Source: JAQWQB01 sp047636995 (GTDB lineage: Bacteria; Bacteroidota; Bacteroidia; Flavobacteriales_D; Sanyastnellaceae). Taken from it: a stretch of 64,000 nt of DNA. The notes beneath the pieces were generated by a model. That model was not told the origin of the DNA. It was given only the letters and a program-made list of their open reading frames with translations, and made no database searches. Shown piece by piece: positions 1 through 8,134 of this stretch. The DNA lies in NCBI GenBank assembly GCA_047636995.1, contig JBLIGQ010000002.1:57772-121771 (forward strand), in the 5' to 3' direction. The stretch's first letter is position 1. Each line of letters opens with the position of its first letter. A program made the translations under genes and the position numbers.

Positions 1-174
1 AAAGGCGAAATGGACCCTTACATTAGTGTGCTCAATATGGACGAAAAAAACCTGTCCTATCTTTTCGTTATCGATCAGAAAGGAAAGGTTATTTATTCCA
101 CTAAAGGCCTATTCACCGAAAAAAAGATGGAAGGCCTTGAGGATTTACTTGATTCATTTGTTGACGAAGATTAA
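1..174 (+). CDS. C-terminal end of a redoxin-like protein (partial)
   Basis: The reading frame is open from the first base and stops with TAA at 172-174, leaving 57 residues of a gene that begins outside the window. The segment LFVIDQKGKVIYSTKG followed by an acidic helix looks like the last beta-hairpin and helix of a thioredoxin or peroxiredoxin fold, where 'fvID..G.iv....G' is common. No active-site cysteines fall in the visible part, so the exact family cannot be given. The stop codon overlaps the stop of a possible small gene on the other strand (171-323). Family assignment is an inference from the short tail; that it is coding is fairly sure. Confidence 0.5.
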   Translation, partial: KGEMDPYISVLNMDEKNLSYLFVIDQKGKVIYSTKGLFTEKKMEGLEDLLDSFVDED

Positions 175-323
175 TCTAGGACTTCGAGATTAGGATACTT
201 CTGGCGCCAAAATTCTAATTTACTTATGTCTTTTAGCGTAATCACAGTTTTCCCATCTAACTTCACCCTAATATTCGGTTGGAGTACTTTCTCAACCGGC
301 TTCTTCCTTCTCGACGTTGCCAT
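171..323 (-). CDS. Possible small basic protein of 50 residues
   Basis: A minus-strand ORF runs from ATG at 323-321 to TAA at 173-171. It encodes 50 residues starting MATSRRKKPVEKVLQPN and ending YPNLEVLD. The N-terminus is lysine/arginine-rich, followed by a segment that could form a short beta-hairpin (IRVKLDGKTVITL). The codons look normal for this genome, and the ORF fills the space to the neighbouring gene exactly, with the two convergent stops overlapping by two bases. No Shine-Dalgarno sequence is visible, which is usual in this phylum. I do not recognise the family. It could be a real small protein or a chance ORF. Confidence 0.35.
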   Translation of the reverse strand: MATSRRKKPVEKVLQPNIRVKLDGKTVITLKDISKLEFWRQKYPNLEVLD

Positions 324-607
324 ATGCAGTCTATTGATTCATTGTTCGGTAGAAAACTTCTCAACTACCCTGTTATTCAAAGTAACAACAGAATTTACTA
401 TTAATAGTTCACGAAAGTGTAAACTTTCCTACTGATTTCCTACTGATTTCCTAAAAAAATATAACCGCTCTGTTTTGGGCCCCAAACTTAGGCCCCTGTT
501 GAGTCGTAACCCTAATCCCAAGAAACAATAAGAGCTCTAGACACCTCTACCTAAGAAAAGGCAGAAGAGACAGCACTCAAAAAACCATTTTCTGTGTTCA
601 TAACCTT
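324..607. other. Gene-free stretch with a short tandem repeat
   Basis: No convincing coding sequence or RNA gene is visible on either strand. It holds 2.6 copies of an 11-base unit (TTTCCTACTGA, 425-453) and a short palindrome (TTTGGG-C-CCCAAA, 474-486) whose one-base loop cannot make a useful hairpin. Together with the decayed material at 608-885, this is about 580 bases without an intact gene. Confidence 0.5.
425..453. repeat. 11-bp tandem repeat, 2.6 copies
   Basis: TTTCCTACTGA occurs at 425-435 and 436-446, followed by a partial third copy TTTCCTA at 447-453. The copies are exact. It lies in non-coding DNA, and no function can be given from sequence. Confidence 0.7.
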
Positions 608-885
608 CTATGCGCAATGGCGATAAGGTCTTTCAGTAATAGCTGCCAGTGCTTGTTCAACATACCAATAGAAGGTTGTATCAGTGCCTTCCCAAGCGGA
701 ATGTATTTCAGGACAGGTTGTCGTGGTAATTTGTTCCATTTTCAGCCTGTAAAGCACTTAAAAAAGATCAAGACCCCATTTTTAAATTCATCGAAGTAGT
801 TGATTTCGGTAACCTCGAACTTTTCTAAATCAATTCAATCTGTATCACAAGCCATGATGCCAAGTATTAGCAGTTGTAGTAGTGC
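608..885 (-). pseudogene. Probable remnant of a small lipoprotein gene
   Basis: Read on the minus strand from 885, the sequence encodes ALLQLLILGIMAC, a good lipoprotein signal with a lipobox cysteine, directly after a TAA and without a start codon. It continues through a stop (TGA) into a protein-like stretch (EKFEVTEINYFDEFKNG), another stop and a frame change. A second protein-like stretch (MEQITTTTCPEIHSAWEG, TFYWYVEQALAAI) follows and ends with TAG at 610-608. The order signal, soluble part, Cys/Trp-containing part is what a decayed lipoprotein gene would leave. The family is not recognised, and chance cannot be excluded. Confidence 0.35.
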
Positions 886-908
886 TTAAAACACGAAGAA
901 GGTCTTAT

Positions 909-2246
909 TCATGCTTTCTTCAGTTTGAATTTATTGGCATACCACGCGATATATAGGTAACAAAGTATTGGGAGAATAAACGCCAATGTGAATGACAAAT
1001 CATCTCCACTGGCATCACGCCATGCCCCTACCAAAAGAGGAATCACAGCCCCTCCAACAATTGCTGTGCACAAAATACCTGAGCCTTGCGGCTTATCGTC
1101 CTTTAGATTTTCTAGCGCCATGGTAAAGATGGTTGGGAACATCACAGAATTGAACAATCCTACGAGCAGAATAAAGCACATGGCCAATAGTCCGTCATTG
1201 AGCAAAGAGAGTGCGGTCATAGAGATCGCACCAAAAGCGAAAAGCATTAAGATTTTCCCTGGTCTAACAATGCTAGTAAGCTTGGCGCCAATAAAACGAC
1301 CAATCATTGCTGATCCCCAATAAAAGATTCCAAAAGTAGCAACCACTCCTTTCGGGTCTAACTCTGAAAAGGTCTTGCCTGAAAATGTTTCTGAAAGGAA
1401 ACTGACTAAGCCACGAAGCGAATCATTGGAGGCGACTAATTCAGCTATATGAAGGTCCTGAAAGTAATTCACCAAGAAGCTACCAATAGACACTTCTGCG
1501 CCTACATAAACGAAGATGCCCAATGCTCCAAACATCAAACGGCGGTCTTTAAGGACCCCATTAAATGATCCAAAACTAACCTTCCTTTCGCCTAGAATCT
1601 TAGGCAATGATACCGCTGCCAGTATCAGTGCTAACAAGAAGAAGGCTCCTCCCAGAACCAAAAAAGGATTCTGGACTGCCCCCGCTTCGGTTGCATAGTA
1701 AGCATCTTTAGCCACTCCATCTAGTTTAGCTACTTGACTTCCTGTTAAGATAGTATCACTAAGCAGGTAAGAAGCTGAAAGAATTGGGGCTATTGTAGTT
1801 CCTAAACTATTAAAGGCTTGTGCCAAATTCAATCGACTTGCAGCCTTTTCAGGATTTCCAAGCACTGCTACATATGGGTTTGCTGCTACTTGAAGAACCG
1901 TTATACCTGATGCAAGTACAAACAACGACATCAAGAAGAGCCAGAATTCTCTGAGTTCAGCGGCAGGATAAAACATTGCACAGCCCACACCCGCGAGTGA
2001 CAATCCGATTAAAATTCCTTTTTTATAGCCTGTCTTACCTAGCATTATCCCAGCCGGAATGGAAACCAATCCATAAGCCATGAACCAAGCGAACTGAACC
2101 AGACTGGCTTGCCATAAGTCCAGTTCAAAAACATCTTTCAATCGAGGAATTAACGCATCTACCATCACAGTAATGAGTCCCCACATGAAGAACAAACTAG
2201 TTACGGCAATAAAAGCTGATTTAAAATTCGTCTTGGGAACACTCAT
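909..2246 (-). CDS. FucP/GluP-family sugar:H+ symporter (MFS)
   Basis: A 445-residue major facilitator superfamily transporter with about 12 hydrophobic segments. It belongs to the L-fucose permease / glucose-galactose transporter branch, which imports monosaccharides with protons across the inner membrane. The family signature is clear around residues 115-150: VAANPYVAVLG, then NLAQAFNSLGTTIAP, the conserved segments of FucP and GluP proteins. The N-terminus has the typical 'F.WG...V..D.LIP.LK..F.L' run. It is transcribed alone on the minus strand, separated from the upstream surface-protein gene by a terminator hairpin at 2351-2377. Substrate (fucose, glucose, galactose or another sugar) cannot be decided, and no sugar-catabolic genes adjoin. 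Confidence 0.88.
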   Translation of the reverse strand: MSVPKTNFKSAFIAVTSLFFMWGLITVMVDALIPRLKDVFELDLWQASLVQFAWFMAYGLVSIPAGIMLGKTGYKKGILIGLSLAGVGCAMFYPAAELREFWLFLMSLFVLASGITVLQVAANPYVAVLGNPEKAASRLNLAQAFNSLGTTIAPILSASYLLSDTILTGSQVAKLDGVAKDAYYATEAGAVQNPFLVLGGAFFLLALILAAVSLPKILGERKVSFGSFNGVLKDRRLMFGALGIFVYVGAEVSIGSFLVNYFQDLHIAELVASNDSLRGLVSFLSETFSGKTFSELDPKGVVATFGIFYWGSAMIGRFIGAKLTSIVRPGKILMLFAFGAISMTALSLLNDGLLAMCFILLVGLFNSVMFPTIFTMALENLKDDKPQGSGILCTAIVGGAVIPLLVGAWRDASGDDLSFTLAFILPILCYLYIAWYANKFKLKKA

Positions 2247-2350
2247 CCTATGGATCTTATTAAGTTTATCTCACCTGACCAGTTTCCTTTCTGATCTCAA
2301 AAATGTACGGCAGGTGAAGATAGTAAAACCGAAAATCTTAGCAATAAAAA

Positions 2351-2377
2351 AACCCTTGACTTCAGAAGTCAAGGGTT
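2351..2377 (-). terminator. Rho-independent terminator of the surface-protein gene
   Basis: A perfect 12-bp stem (AACCCTTGACTT / AAGTCAAGGGTT) with a 3-base loop lies 20 bases past the stop of the minus-strand gene at 2398. It is flanked by runs of A on one side and T on the other, so it could work on both strands. By position it ends the 2398-5526 transcript before the transporter gene. Confidence 0.85.
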
Positions 2378-2397
2378 TTTCAAATAAAAATTTTCGG

Positions 2398-5300
2398 TTA
2401 GCGAAGAACGCTTATTTGTCCAACACGCTCATAAGCGTCAGTATCAATTCCTTTGACTCTGATTTTATAGGTGTAAACACCGTCTGGAACATAGTGCGAA
2501 CCTAACTGATGATCTCCAACCCAAGGGATATTTATGTCATCAGATGCAAACACTACTTCTCCCCAGCGATCAACAATCACCATTTCGAAACCAAGGATAC
2601 CTTGACCGTATGCTCTGAAGACATCATTAATGCCGTCATTGTTCGGCGTAAATGCATTTGGAACATAAAGGATAATTGGACCATTGATTAACGTGTAAGT
2701 TGAATCTGTACAGCCAATTGTATTCGTTACCGTCAAACTGGTAATGTAGTCTCCTAATCCATCATAAGTGTGACTTGGGTTTTCTTCCAAGCTCATATCA
2801 CCATCTCCGAAATCCCAGTCGTAAAGACAATCTTCGCATTCCGGTTCTGGAGTAGCAGTGAATTGATAATCATTGTCGCCTAAATTTTCAATAACGAAAT
2901 TGCTAAACAAGAATTGAACTTCTACAGTCACACTAGACGTAATTGACTCACCGCAGATATCGGTAGCCGTCACTTCGTATGTCTGGCTAGAATAAGGTGT
3001 TGCGTATTGATCAGCACCAAACTCTCCTAGTTCAGGCCAATAGTAGTAGAATCCATCTTCACCTCCAGTTGCAAGTGCAGAGATTGACATTCCATCACCA
3101 GCACAAATAGATGAATCTGGTGTCATTACAATGTTCAATGGGATATCAGGAATGATATACAGCAAGTCAGTTGTTGCTGAAGAACCACATCCGTCTGATA
3201 CGGTTACAGCCACGGGCACTGTATTAAAAGATTGTAGAATAATATCTTCCGTTAAAGCATAAGCTGTATCAGCTACGAACCACTCATATTGATAACCTCC
3301 ACTTCCACTGATGACATCTACTAAAATCGCTGTATTATCTACACAACTTGCATTGATGTCTTCAATTGCAGCTAGCACCACTGGAGGATTATCAATAATG
3401 ATTTCAACTGATTCAGTGTCTTCCGCTCCACAAGCATCGAATACAAATAACTGGATCGTGGTATTTACATCTGTCTGGTAATTCACGTTCGGATTATTCC
3501 CTCCAAAACTAGTACCATCTATTGACCACTGGAAGGTGAGACCGCCACTGCCTCCCTCGATCTCAGCAAGAACATCGAACAATTCAGTACAAGGGCCTAT
3601 AAGCTCCTCGGGTAGTGTAATTTCAATAGCCGGACTTTCAACACTAATTTCAATGTCAACCTCTTCAGTTTGTCCACAATTGTCTTGAACTTGGAATGAG
3701 ACAATCATATCACTGGACGTTGTAAGGTTCACATTTGCATTAAAATCGAACCATACGCCGTCCTGGAACCAGTTGTAAAAGAATGGAGCTTGTCCACCTG
3801 ATACTTCTGGTGCTATGATGAATGGATCATTGCACAATACAGTCATTTCTGCGTCTTGAACCACAATGAGCTCGGGAACATTTAAAGTAACGTCTAAAAT
3901 CACAACTTCTTCAAATCCACAACCATCAGTTACAGTCACGTGAATTTCATCAGCTCCTTGCCACGTAGAGTACCAAAGTGAGTTTCCGAATCCAAAAAGA
4001 TTTCCTCCATTTTCATCTTCCCATGAATATTCATAGACACCATCACCCCCGTTTGCATTGGCTGTGATGTTAACACTTTCACCACAGTTCAGTACCAATT
4101 CTGTTGGATTTGTTGTGAGTGTTAGTGGAGGCAAATCAAGCACCTCAACCGTTATTTCGGCATCATCAGATGGCATTCCGCAAGTATCACCAACGATCAC
4201 ATTATAGGTGGTAGTGACATCTGGTGAAACATCAATGGTTGGTGAATCTTCTCCAGTAGACCAATCGTATGTGAAATTTCCATACCCTCCAGTAACTACA
4301 GGCTCGAGCTCTACTCCTGCACCTAGGCACATTTCAACCGTGTAACCTTCTACAACTAACTCCTCTGGCTCATCGCTGATGAAAAACTCAAAATAACTAA
4401 CTAATCCACCACCGTTGCATGCTGCAAGATTGAGTATTTCAAACTGAACCCACTCTGTACCTTCTGCAATTCCATCCTCAAAAGCATCTACTAAGAAACT
4501 AATACTTTCTACTCCTGGTGCGAAGATGATTGTATCAGGGAGAAATGTATAATCAACTCCGTTCTCAGCGTCACCACCGTATGCGATAATCACCATTTCC
4601 TCAATTTCCAAAACAGTTTCTAGCGGTCTTGTGAAGGTTAAAAGAGCCTCACCACAATCTTCGTACATAGTATCATTCTCTGGTCCTCCAACATCAATTG
4701 AAAGGTCCACTTGTACAACAGAATTACTAGAAAACGAACCAGCCTCAAGGATAACAATTGACTCTAAGGCCGTATCAGTGCCATCTGCAATTGCTAGCTT
4801 AATGTGATAGGTCTCTCCACATTGAACAACGGAAATAGCTTCTAATTTTTGAGTATACCCATCTTGACAAATATTGTCATTGTTCAAATTATCAATATAG
4901 TACTCATCATTGATTTGATCGTTTACAGAAGACACGGTCACTGGCAATGCAGGATCTGTTTCAGGCACAGAGGCAATATTCACTGCGTTGTCTTCATAAG
5001 GACCAGCTAGGCCAGGTCCCGAAAGAAAAAATGCAAAAATATCATTGAATGAGCTGTTTACCCATTCTAGGTATTCGTCAGAACCAAAAATGTAGTTAAA
5101 CTTAACCGTATCACCTGTGGCAATAAAATCAAACTCTAAGATACATACGTCGTTTACGCTCCCCACATTAAAGGTCTGTCCGATCATACCTGGCACTGAA
5201 TTCGCAATAGTCAGCAAATCTGGCTCTCCAGATACACCTTCTCCGAATGGCACATCACCACCAAAGTCATCAGGACACGCAACATTTTCTGCTTGAGCAG

Positions 5301-5526
5301 AAGACAAAATTAACCCCTCTGTGAGAGGTATCCCTGTAGCTCCTTCAAGAAATCCCAATTGTGATGGAGATCCTGTAAGTTCTATATTAAAAGCTTCTAC
5401 TCCAGAGCCAAGAAGAATGTCATTAACATACTCTTCCAGTGTCAAACCAGTAGTAACAGTTTGAGCAATCATTCCTGCAGGCATAGTCAGAGCAATGATT
5501 AGTAATTTCAGGTAAAGATTTTTCAT
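2398..5526 (-). CDS. Large T9SS surface protein: choice-of-anchor L, repeated Ig/PKD-like domains, gliding-motility C-terminal domain
   Basis: About 1,042 residues when started at the Met that opens the signal peptide MKNLYLKLLIIALTMPAGMI (ATG at 5526; the frame opens 9 codons earlier). Residues about 20-270 resemble the choice-of-anchor L domain (LGFLEGATGIPLTEGLILSS, FNYIFGSDEYLEWV, then FNDIFAFFLSGPG). Several Ig-like repeats of about 80 residues follow, each with a 'Y.W' core and a 'D.CG' ending, then a PKD-like domain with YDWDFGDG near residue 900. The last 90 residues (VPNAFTPNNDGINDVF, VDRWGEVVF, PDGVYTYKI) match the gliding-motility-associated C-terminal domain used for T9SS export. 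Predicted to be exported across the outer membrane and held at the surface; the ligand is unknown. Confidence 0.88.
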   Translation of the reverse strand: MKNLYLKLLIIALTMPAGMIAQTVTTGLTLEEYVNDILLGSGVEAFNIELTGSPSQLGFLEGATGIPLTEGLILSSAQAENVACPDDFGGDVPFGEGVSGEPDLLTIANSVPGMIGQTFNVGSVNDVCILEFDFIATGDTVKFNYIFGSDEYLEWVNSSFNDIFAFFLSGPGLAGPYEDNAVNIASVPETDPALPVTVSSVNDQINDEYYIDNLNNDNICQDGYTQKLEAISVVQCGETYHIKLAIADGTDTALESIVILEAGSFSSNSVVQVDLSIDVGGPENDTMYEDCGEALLTFTRPLETVLEIEEMVIIAYGGDAENGVDYTFLPDTIIFAPGVESISFLVDAFEDGIAEGTEWVQFEILNLAACNGGGLVSYFEFFISDEPEELVVEGYTVEMCLGAGVELEPVVTGGYGNFTYDWSTGEDSPTIDVSPDVTTTYNVIVGDTCGMPSDDAEITVEVLDLPPLTLTTNPTELVLNCGESVNITANANGGDGVYEYSWEDENGGNLFGFGNSLWYSTWQGADEIHVTVTDGCGFEEVVILDVTLNVPELIVVQDAEMTVLCNDPFIIAPEVSGGQAPFFYNWFQDGVWFDFNANVNLTTSSDMIVSFQVQDNCGQTEEVDIEISVESPAIEITLPEELIGPCTELFDVLAEIEGGSGGLTFQWSIDGTSFGGNNPNVNYQTDVNTTIQLFVFDACGAEDTESVEIIIDNPPVVLAAIEDINASCVDNTAILVDVISGSGGYQYEWFVADTAYALTEDIILQSFNTVPVAVTVSDGCGSSATTDLLYIIPDIPLNIVMTPDSSICAGDGMSISALATGGEDGFYYYWPELGEFGADQYATPYSSQTYEVTATDICGESITSSVTVEVQFLFSNFVIENLGDNDYQFTATPEPECEDCLYDWDFGDGDMSLEENPSHTYDGLGDYITSLTVTNTIGCTDSTYTLINGPIILYVPNAFTPNNDGINDVFRAYGQGILGFEMVIVDRWGEVVFASDDINIPWVGDHQLGSHYVPDGVYTYKIRVKGIDTDAYERVGQISVLR

Positions 5527-5690
5527 GTGATGTGGCGCTTTTCCTACATTCAATAGGAAGACTTTAATTTTAACCGAAAGGTTGCTTGGTTAAATTAACA
5601 TATTAAATGCTAAAAATAAGGAATTTGTAAGATTCTAAACAAGCAGACCTTTCTAATCTTGAAAAGCTAAATTGCATCCAAAATAAACCC

Positions 5691-6407
5691 ATGCCCAACA
5701 GCACACCTGAAGACGTTTTTGGCCAAGCATTTAAAGCCTATTTTGATAGCAAAGAATGCCCCGATTTTCGCGTAATTATCGATGGCGAACTTCAAGACCC
5801 ACTGCCTGTTTCTTATTTTTTTCGACCTGTAGAAGAGATGCCAGATCTAGAGCGTTTCGCATTAGATTTAGTTGAAGGAAAGGTTTTAGATGTTGGTGCC
5901 GCTGCGGGTTGTCACTCCCTTTTATTACAAGAGCATTATGACACTACAGCACTCGAAATCAGTAAAAAAGCCTGCGATGTAATGAAGGCAAGGGGTGTTA
6001 AAAAAATTGTCTGTTCTGACTTCTTTGCTTATTCAAATGAGCAATTTGACACCATTCTGTTTTTGATGAATGGCTTGGGTATTGGTCAGGATGCTGAAGG
6101 AACTATTGCACTGCTAAAACATGCCAAGAGTCTATTAACACCTGATGGATTCATCCTTGGAGACAGTTCTGATATCTCTTACTTTAAAAATAAGGACGAA
6201 AAAAAAGAAGGCGATGCCTTCTTTTCACTAGAATATTTTGGAATAGTTCAATTTGAACTTCAGTGGGAAAAGCTAACAACTTCTTTTCCTTGGATTTACC
6301 CTGACCCATCTTTCTTAGAACGATGCGCCACCAAAGCTGGATTGCAAATGTCAATCATTGCGGAAGGAGCTCATTACGATTTCCTTCTAAGATTTGATCA
6401 TCTGTAG
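5691..6407 (+). CDS. Class I SAM-dependent methyltransferase
   Basis: 238 residues. Motif I (VLDVGAAAGCHSLLLQ, around residues 64-79) is a recognisable S-adenosylmethionine-binding loop, although the usual 'G.G.G' is varied to GAAAG. Motif II (TTALEIS) with its acidic strand end and motif IV (FDTILFLMNGLGI) follow at normal spacing. The substrate is not predictable; 'FLMNGLG' in place of 'D/NPPY' argues against a DNA N6-adenine enzyme. It ends convergently inside the 3' end of the ECF sigma gene, sharing 10 bases (6398-6407). Confidence 0.8.
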   Translation: MPNSTPEDVFGQAFKAYFDSKECPDFRVIIDGELQDPLPVSYFFRPVEEMPDLERFALDLVEGKVLDVGAAAGCHSLLLQEHYDTTALEISKKACDVMKARGVKKIVCSDFFAYSNEQFDTILFLMNGLGIGQDAEGTIALLKHAKSLLTPDGFILGDSSDISYFKNKDEKKEGDAFFSLEYFGIVQFELQWEKLTTSFPWIYPDPSFLERCATKAGLQMSIIAEGAHYDFLLRFDHL

Positions 6408-6901
6408 TCCTCTAATTTGACAGCTAGCTTTTTTCTCGCATGAAAAATTCTACTTTTCACTGTTCCCATCGGTATGCCTAATGTGTCAGCAATTTCATCA
6501 TAGTGATATCCTTCGATGAACATTGTAAAAGGAACTTTAAAATCTTTTGTAAGATCACTTATCGCTCCCCTGATATCCTTTTCGCTTATCTGAGTAGTCA
6601 CAGAATCAAAACTATAATCTTGAGAAGCGTTGATAAAATAATTGTTATCTGTGCTGTCAGTAATTGTGTTTTGAAACTTCTTTCTCTTGTAGTTGTTTAT
6701 GAAAATATTCCGCATAATCGTGAACAACCATCCTTTGATGTTCGTCCCTTCTTTGAAGTTGTTCTTGTACCTCAATGCTTTTACGAAAGTATCCTGTATT
6801 AAATCATTGGCGTCCTCGCTGTCTTTGGTGAAGCTGTAAGCGAATCCACGAAGAAATTCGGTGTTGCTTGTAAGCAGCTGGTTAAATTCGATTGATGACA
6901 T
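6398..6901 (-). CDS. ECF-type RNA polymerase sigma factor
   Basis: 167 residues from the ATG at 6901 (MSSIEFNQLL); an upstream in-frame ATG at 6928 would add 9 residues and run through the operator-like repeat. Sigma region 2 is seen in DANDLIQDTFVKALRY and the following NIKGWLFTIMRNIFIN. Region 4 is the helix-turn-helix HYDEIADTLGIPMGTVKSRI near the C-terminus. No anti-sigma gene is adjacent. The gene follows a B12-binding MerR regulator on the same strand by 189 bases, and the gap carries a duplicated array of GTTTAAC sites. This resembles the LitR-LitS arrangement of Streptomyces, where a light-responsive MerR regulator controls an ECF sigma factor; here that is an inference. Confidence 0.9.
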   Translation of the reverse strand: MSSIEFNQLLTSNTEFLRGFAYSFTKDSEDANDLIQDTFVKALRYKNNFKEGTNIKGWLFTIMRNIFINNYKRKKFQNTITDSTDNNYFINASQDYSFDSVTTQISEKDIRGAISDLTKDFKVPFTMFIEGYHYDEIADTLGIPMGTVKSRIFHARKKLAVKLEDYR

Positions 6902-6905
6902 GTTT

Positions 6906-6990
6906 TTTTGTTTAACTATTCCCCACAAATATTAAACAAAATCATTCATGACACAAGGTTTTGTTTAACTATTTATCATCTTCGTTAAAC
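6906..6990. promoter_or_regulatory. Duplicated operator-like array (two pairs of inverted GTTTAAC sites)
   Basis: The 15-mer TTTTGTTTAACTATT occurs exactly at 6906-6920 and again at 6959-6973, 53 bases apart. Each copy is followed, 21 bases after its GTTTAAC, by the inverted form: ATTAAAC at 6931-6937 and GTTAAAC at 6984-6990, also 53 bases apart. The layout is therefore two units of GTTTAAC-N14-RTTAAAC placed five helical turns apart, directly upstream of the sigma gene start. On the minus strand AATATTTG (6933-6926) is a near match to the Bacteroidetes -7 box. The likely binder is the upstream MerR/B12 regulator or the sigma factor's own polymerase; this is inference. Confidence 0.55.
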
Positions 6991-7090
6991 ATTTTCAAAA
7001 AAAACATTTCAAAACACTGATTACTAGGTGTTTACAAAAAATGGTTGTGGGGATGCAAAAATATTCATTCTAGAGGTATAGAATGCAGTG

Positions 7091-7978
7091 CTAGACCTTA
7101 AAAATTCCTTGCACTAGGTCGCCTCCATTGCTATAAACCTTTATTAACCCAGGATTAGGAGACTCAATCCCGGCCAACATTCTTCCTGCAATATGAAATC
7201 TACAATTAAATTGCTGAAACTCACGATTGATTCGATCTAGGTATTGAGAAATATGTTTTGTTGAAGGAGTTGTGGTAGAATATGAAACAAAATTGACATT
7301 TGGATGACGCTTTACGATTTCGAAAAGATCTTCGAACGGAACACTTTGACCCAAAAACAAACTTTTAAATCCATTCTTTCTAGCGATGTAATGCACAAGC
7401 AAAAGACTTATTTCATGAATTTCACCTTGTGGCAAATACATGACATGTGTTACTTCTGATGTTGATGAAACACCTTGAAAATTATCTGTTAAGGCAAAGA
7501 GCTTTTGGCGAATGAGATTTGAAATAAAATGCTCGTGAGCAGGACAGATGGTGTTTGTTAGCCACAATATTCCAACCTGAGTTAAAAAAGGAATGAACAG
7601 ACTAGTGAACGTTGCTTCTACTCCGTGTTCATCAATGTAACCGTTGGTAATGTTGTAGAAGAGCTCTTCATCATAATTGAGCATGCTAATTTTTAGCATG
7701 TTTAAGAAATGATGTTCTTGTGTTTCCTTGGCACTTGCTTCACGAATGATCTCAAGCACTTCTTCCTCCCCCATCTCTGAGATCCGCGAAATTTTGTATC
7801 CCAGCTGATTCAAGAGACCTACGTTGAGCAATTTCTTTAAATCCGAATCGGTATAAAAGCGAATATTTGTTGACGTTCGGCTGGGCTTTAGTATACCATA
7901 GCGCTGCTCCCAAACACGAATTGTGTGGGCTTTTATTCCTGAAAAAGTTTCTAAGTCTTTAATTGAATATTCTTGCAT
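7091..7978 (-). CDS. CarH/LitR-like MerR regulator with cobalamin-binding domain
   Basis: 295 residues. Residues 1-70 are a MerR DNA-binding domain (KAHTIRVWEQRYGIL). Residues about 90-165 form the helical B12 cap: Trp139 followed after nine residues by Glu149-His150 gives the Wx9EH motif known from photosensing CarH. The C-terminal part is a Rossmann-like B12-binding domain with E186-x-H188, where His188 would be the lower axial ligand, and LGQSVPFEDL. The motif's final Gly (ExHxxG) is Ser191. CarH proteins bind adenosylcobalamin, repress as tetramers in the dark and let go in light. The ECF sigma gene follows on the same strand. No carotenoid genes lie in the window, so the targets are unknown beyond the array at 6906-6990. 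Confidence 0.87.
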   Translation of the reverse strand: MQEYSIKDLETFSGIKAHTIRVWEQRYGILKPSRTSTNIRFYTDSDLKKLLNVGLLNQLGYKISRISEMGEEEVLEIIREASAKETQEHHFLNMLKISMLNYDEELFYNITNGYIDEHGVEATFTSLFIPFLTQVGILWLTNTICPAHEHFISNLIRQKLFALTDNFQGVSSTSEVTHVMYLPQGEIHEISLLLVHYIARKNGFKSLFLGQSVPFEDLFEIVKRHPNVNFVSYSTTTPSTKHISQYLDRINREFQQFNCRFHIAGRMLAGIESPNPGLIKVYSNGGDLVQGIFKV

Positions 7979-8134
7979 AGCATCTAAAGCTCAAAAAAAT
8001 AAACATTGAACTATCAATTTTGTTCGCACTCATCTCTTGAGCTGCTTGATAGAATGTTCTAGTGCACTATCTTCACAATTTAAACTCAAACTTGTTCACC
8101 GAAGTTAAGAATAGGTCAAACAATACCGAATAAA

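Noticed and set aside
226..435. Plus-strand ORF of 69 codons
   Set aside because: It overlaps the more protein-like minus-strand ORF at 171-323, has low-complexity Ser/Thr/Phe-rich content and crosses the 11-base tandem repeat; it looks like a chance frame.
474..486. Palindrome TTTGGG-C-CCCAAA
   Set aside because: A one-base loop cannot form a terminator hairpin, there is no T-run, and no gene ends nearby; left as a chance palindrome.
484..560. tRNA-like bases on the minus strand (GGGTTACGACTC resembling a T-arm)
   Set aside because: No matching acceptor stem, D-arm or anticodon arm could be folded around it.
617..799. Plus-strand ORF of 60 codons
   Set aside because: It is antisense to the lipoprotein-like remnant and its translation has no signal, motif or domain character.
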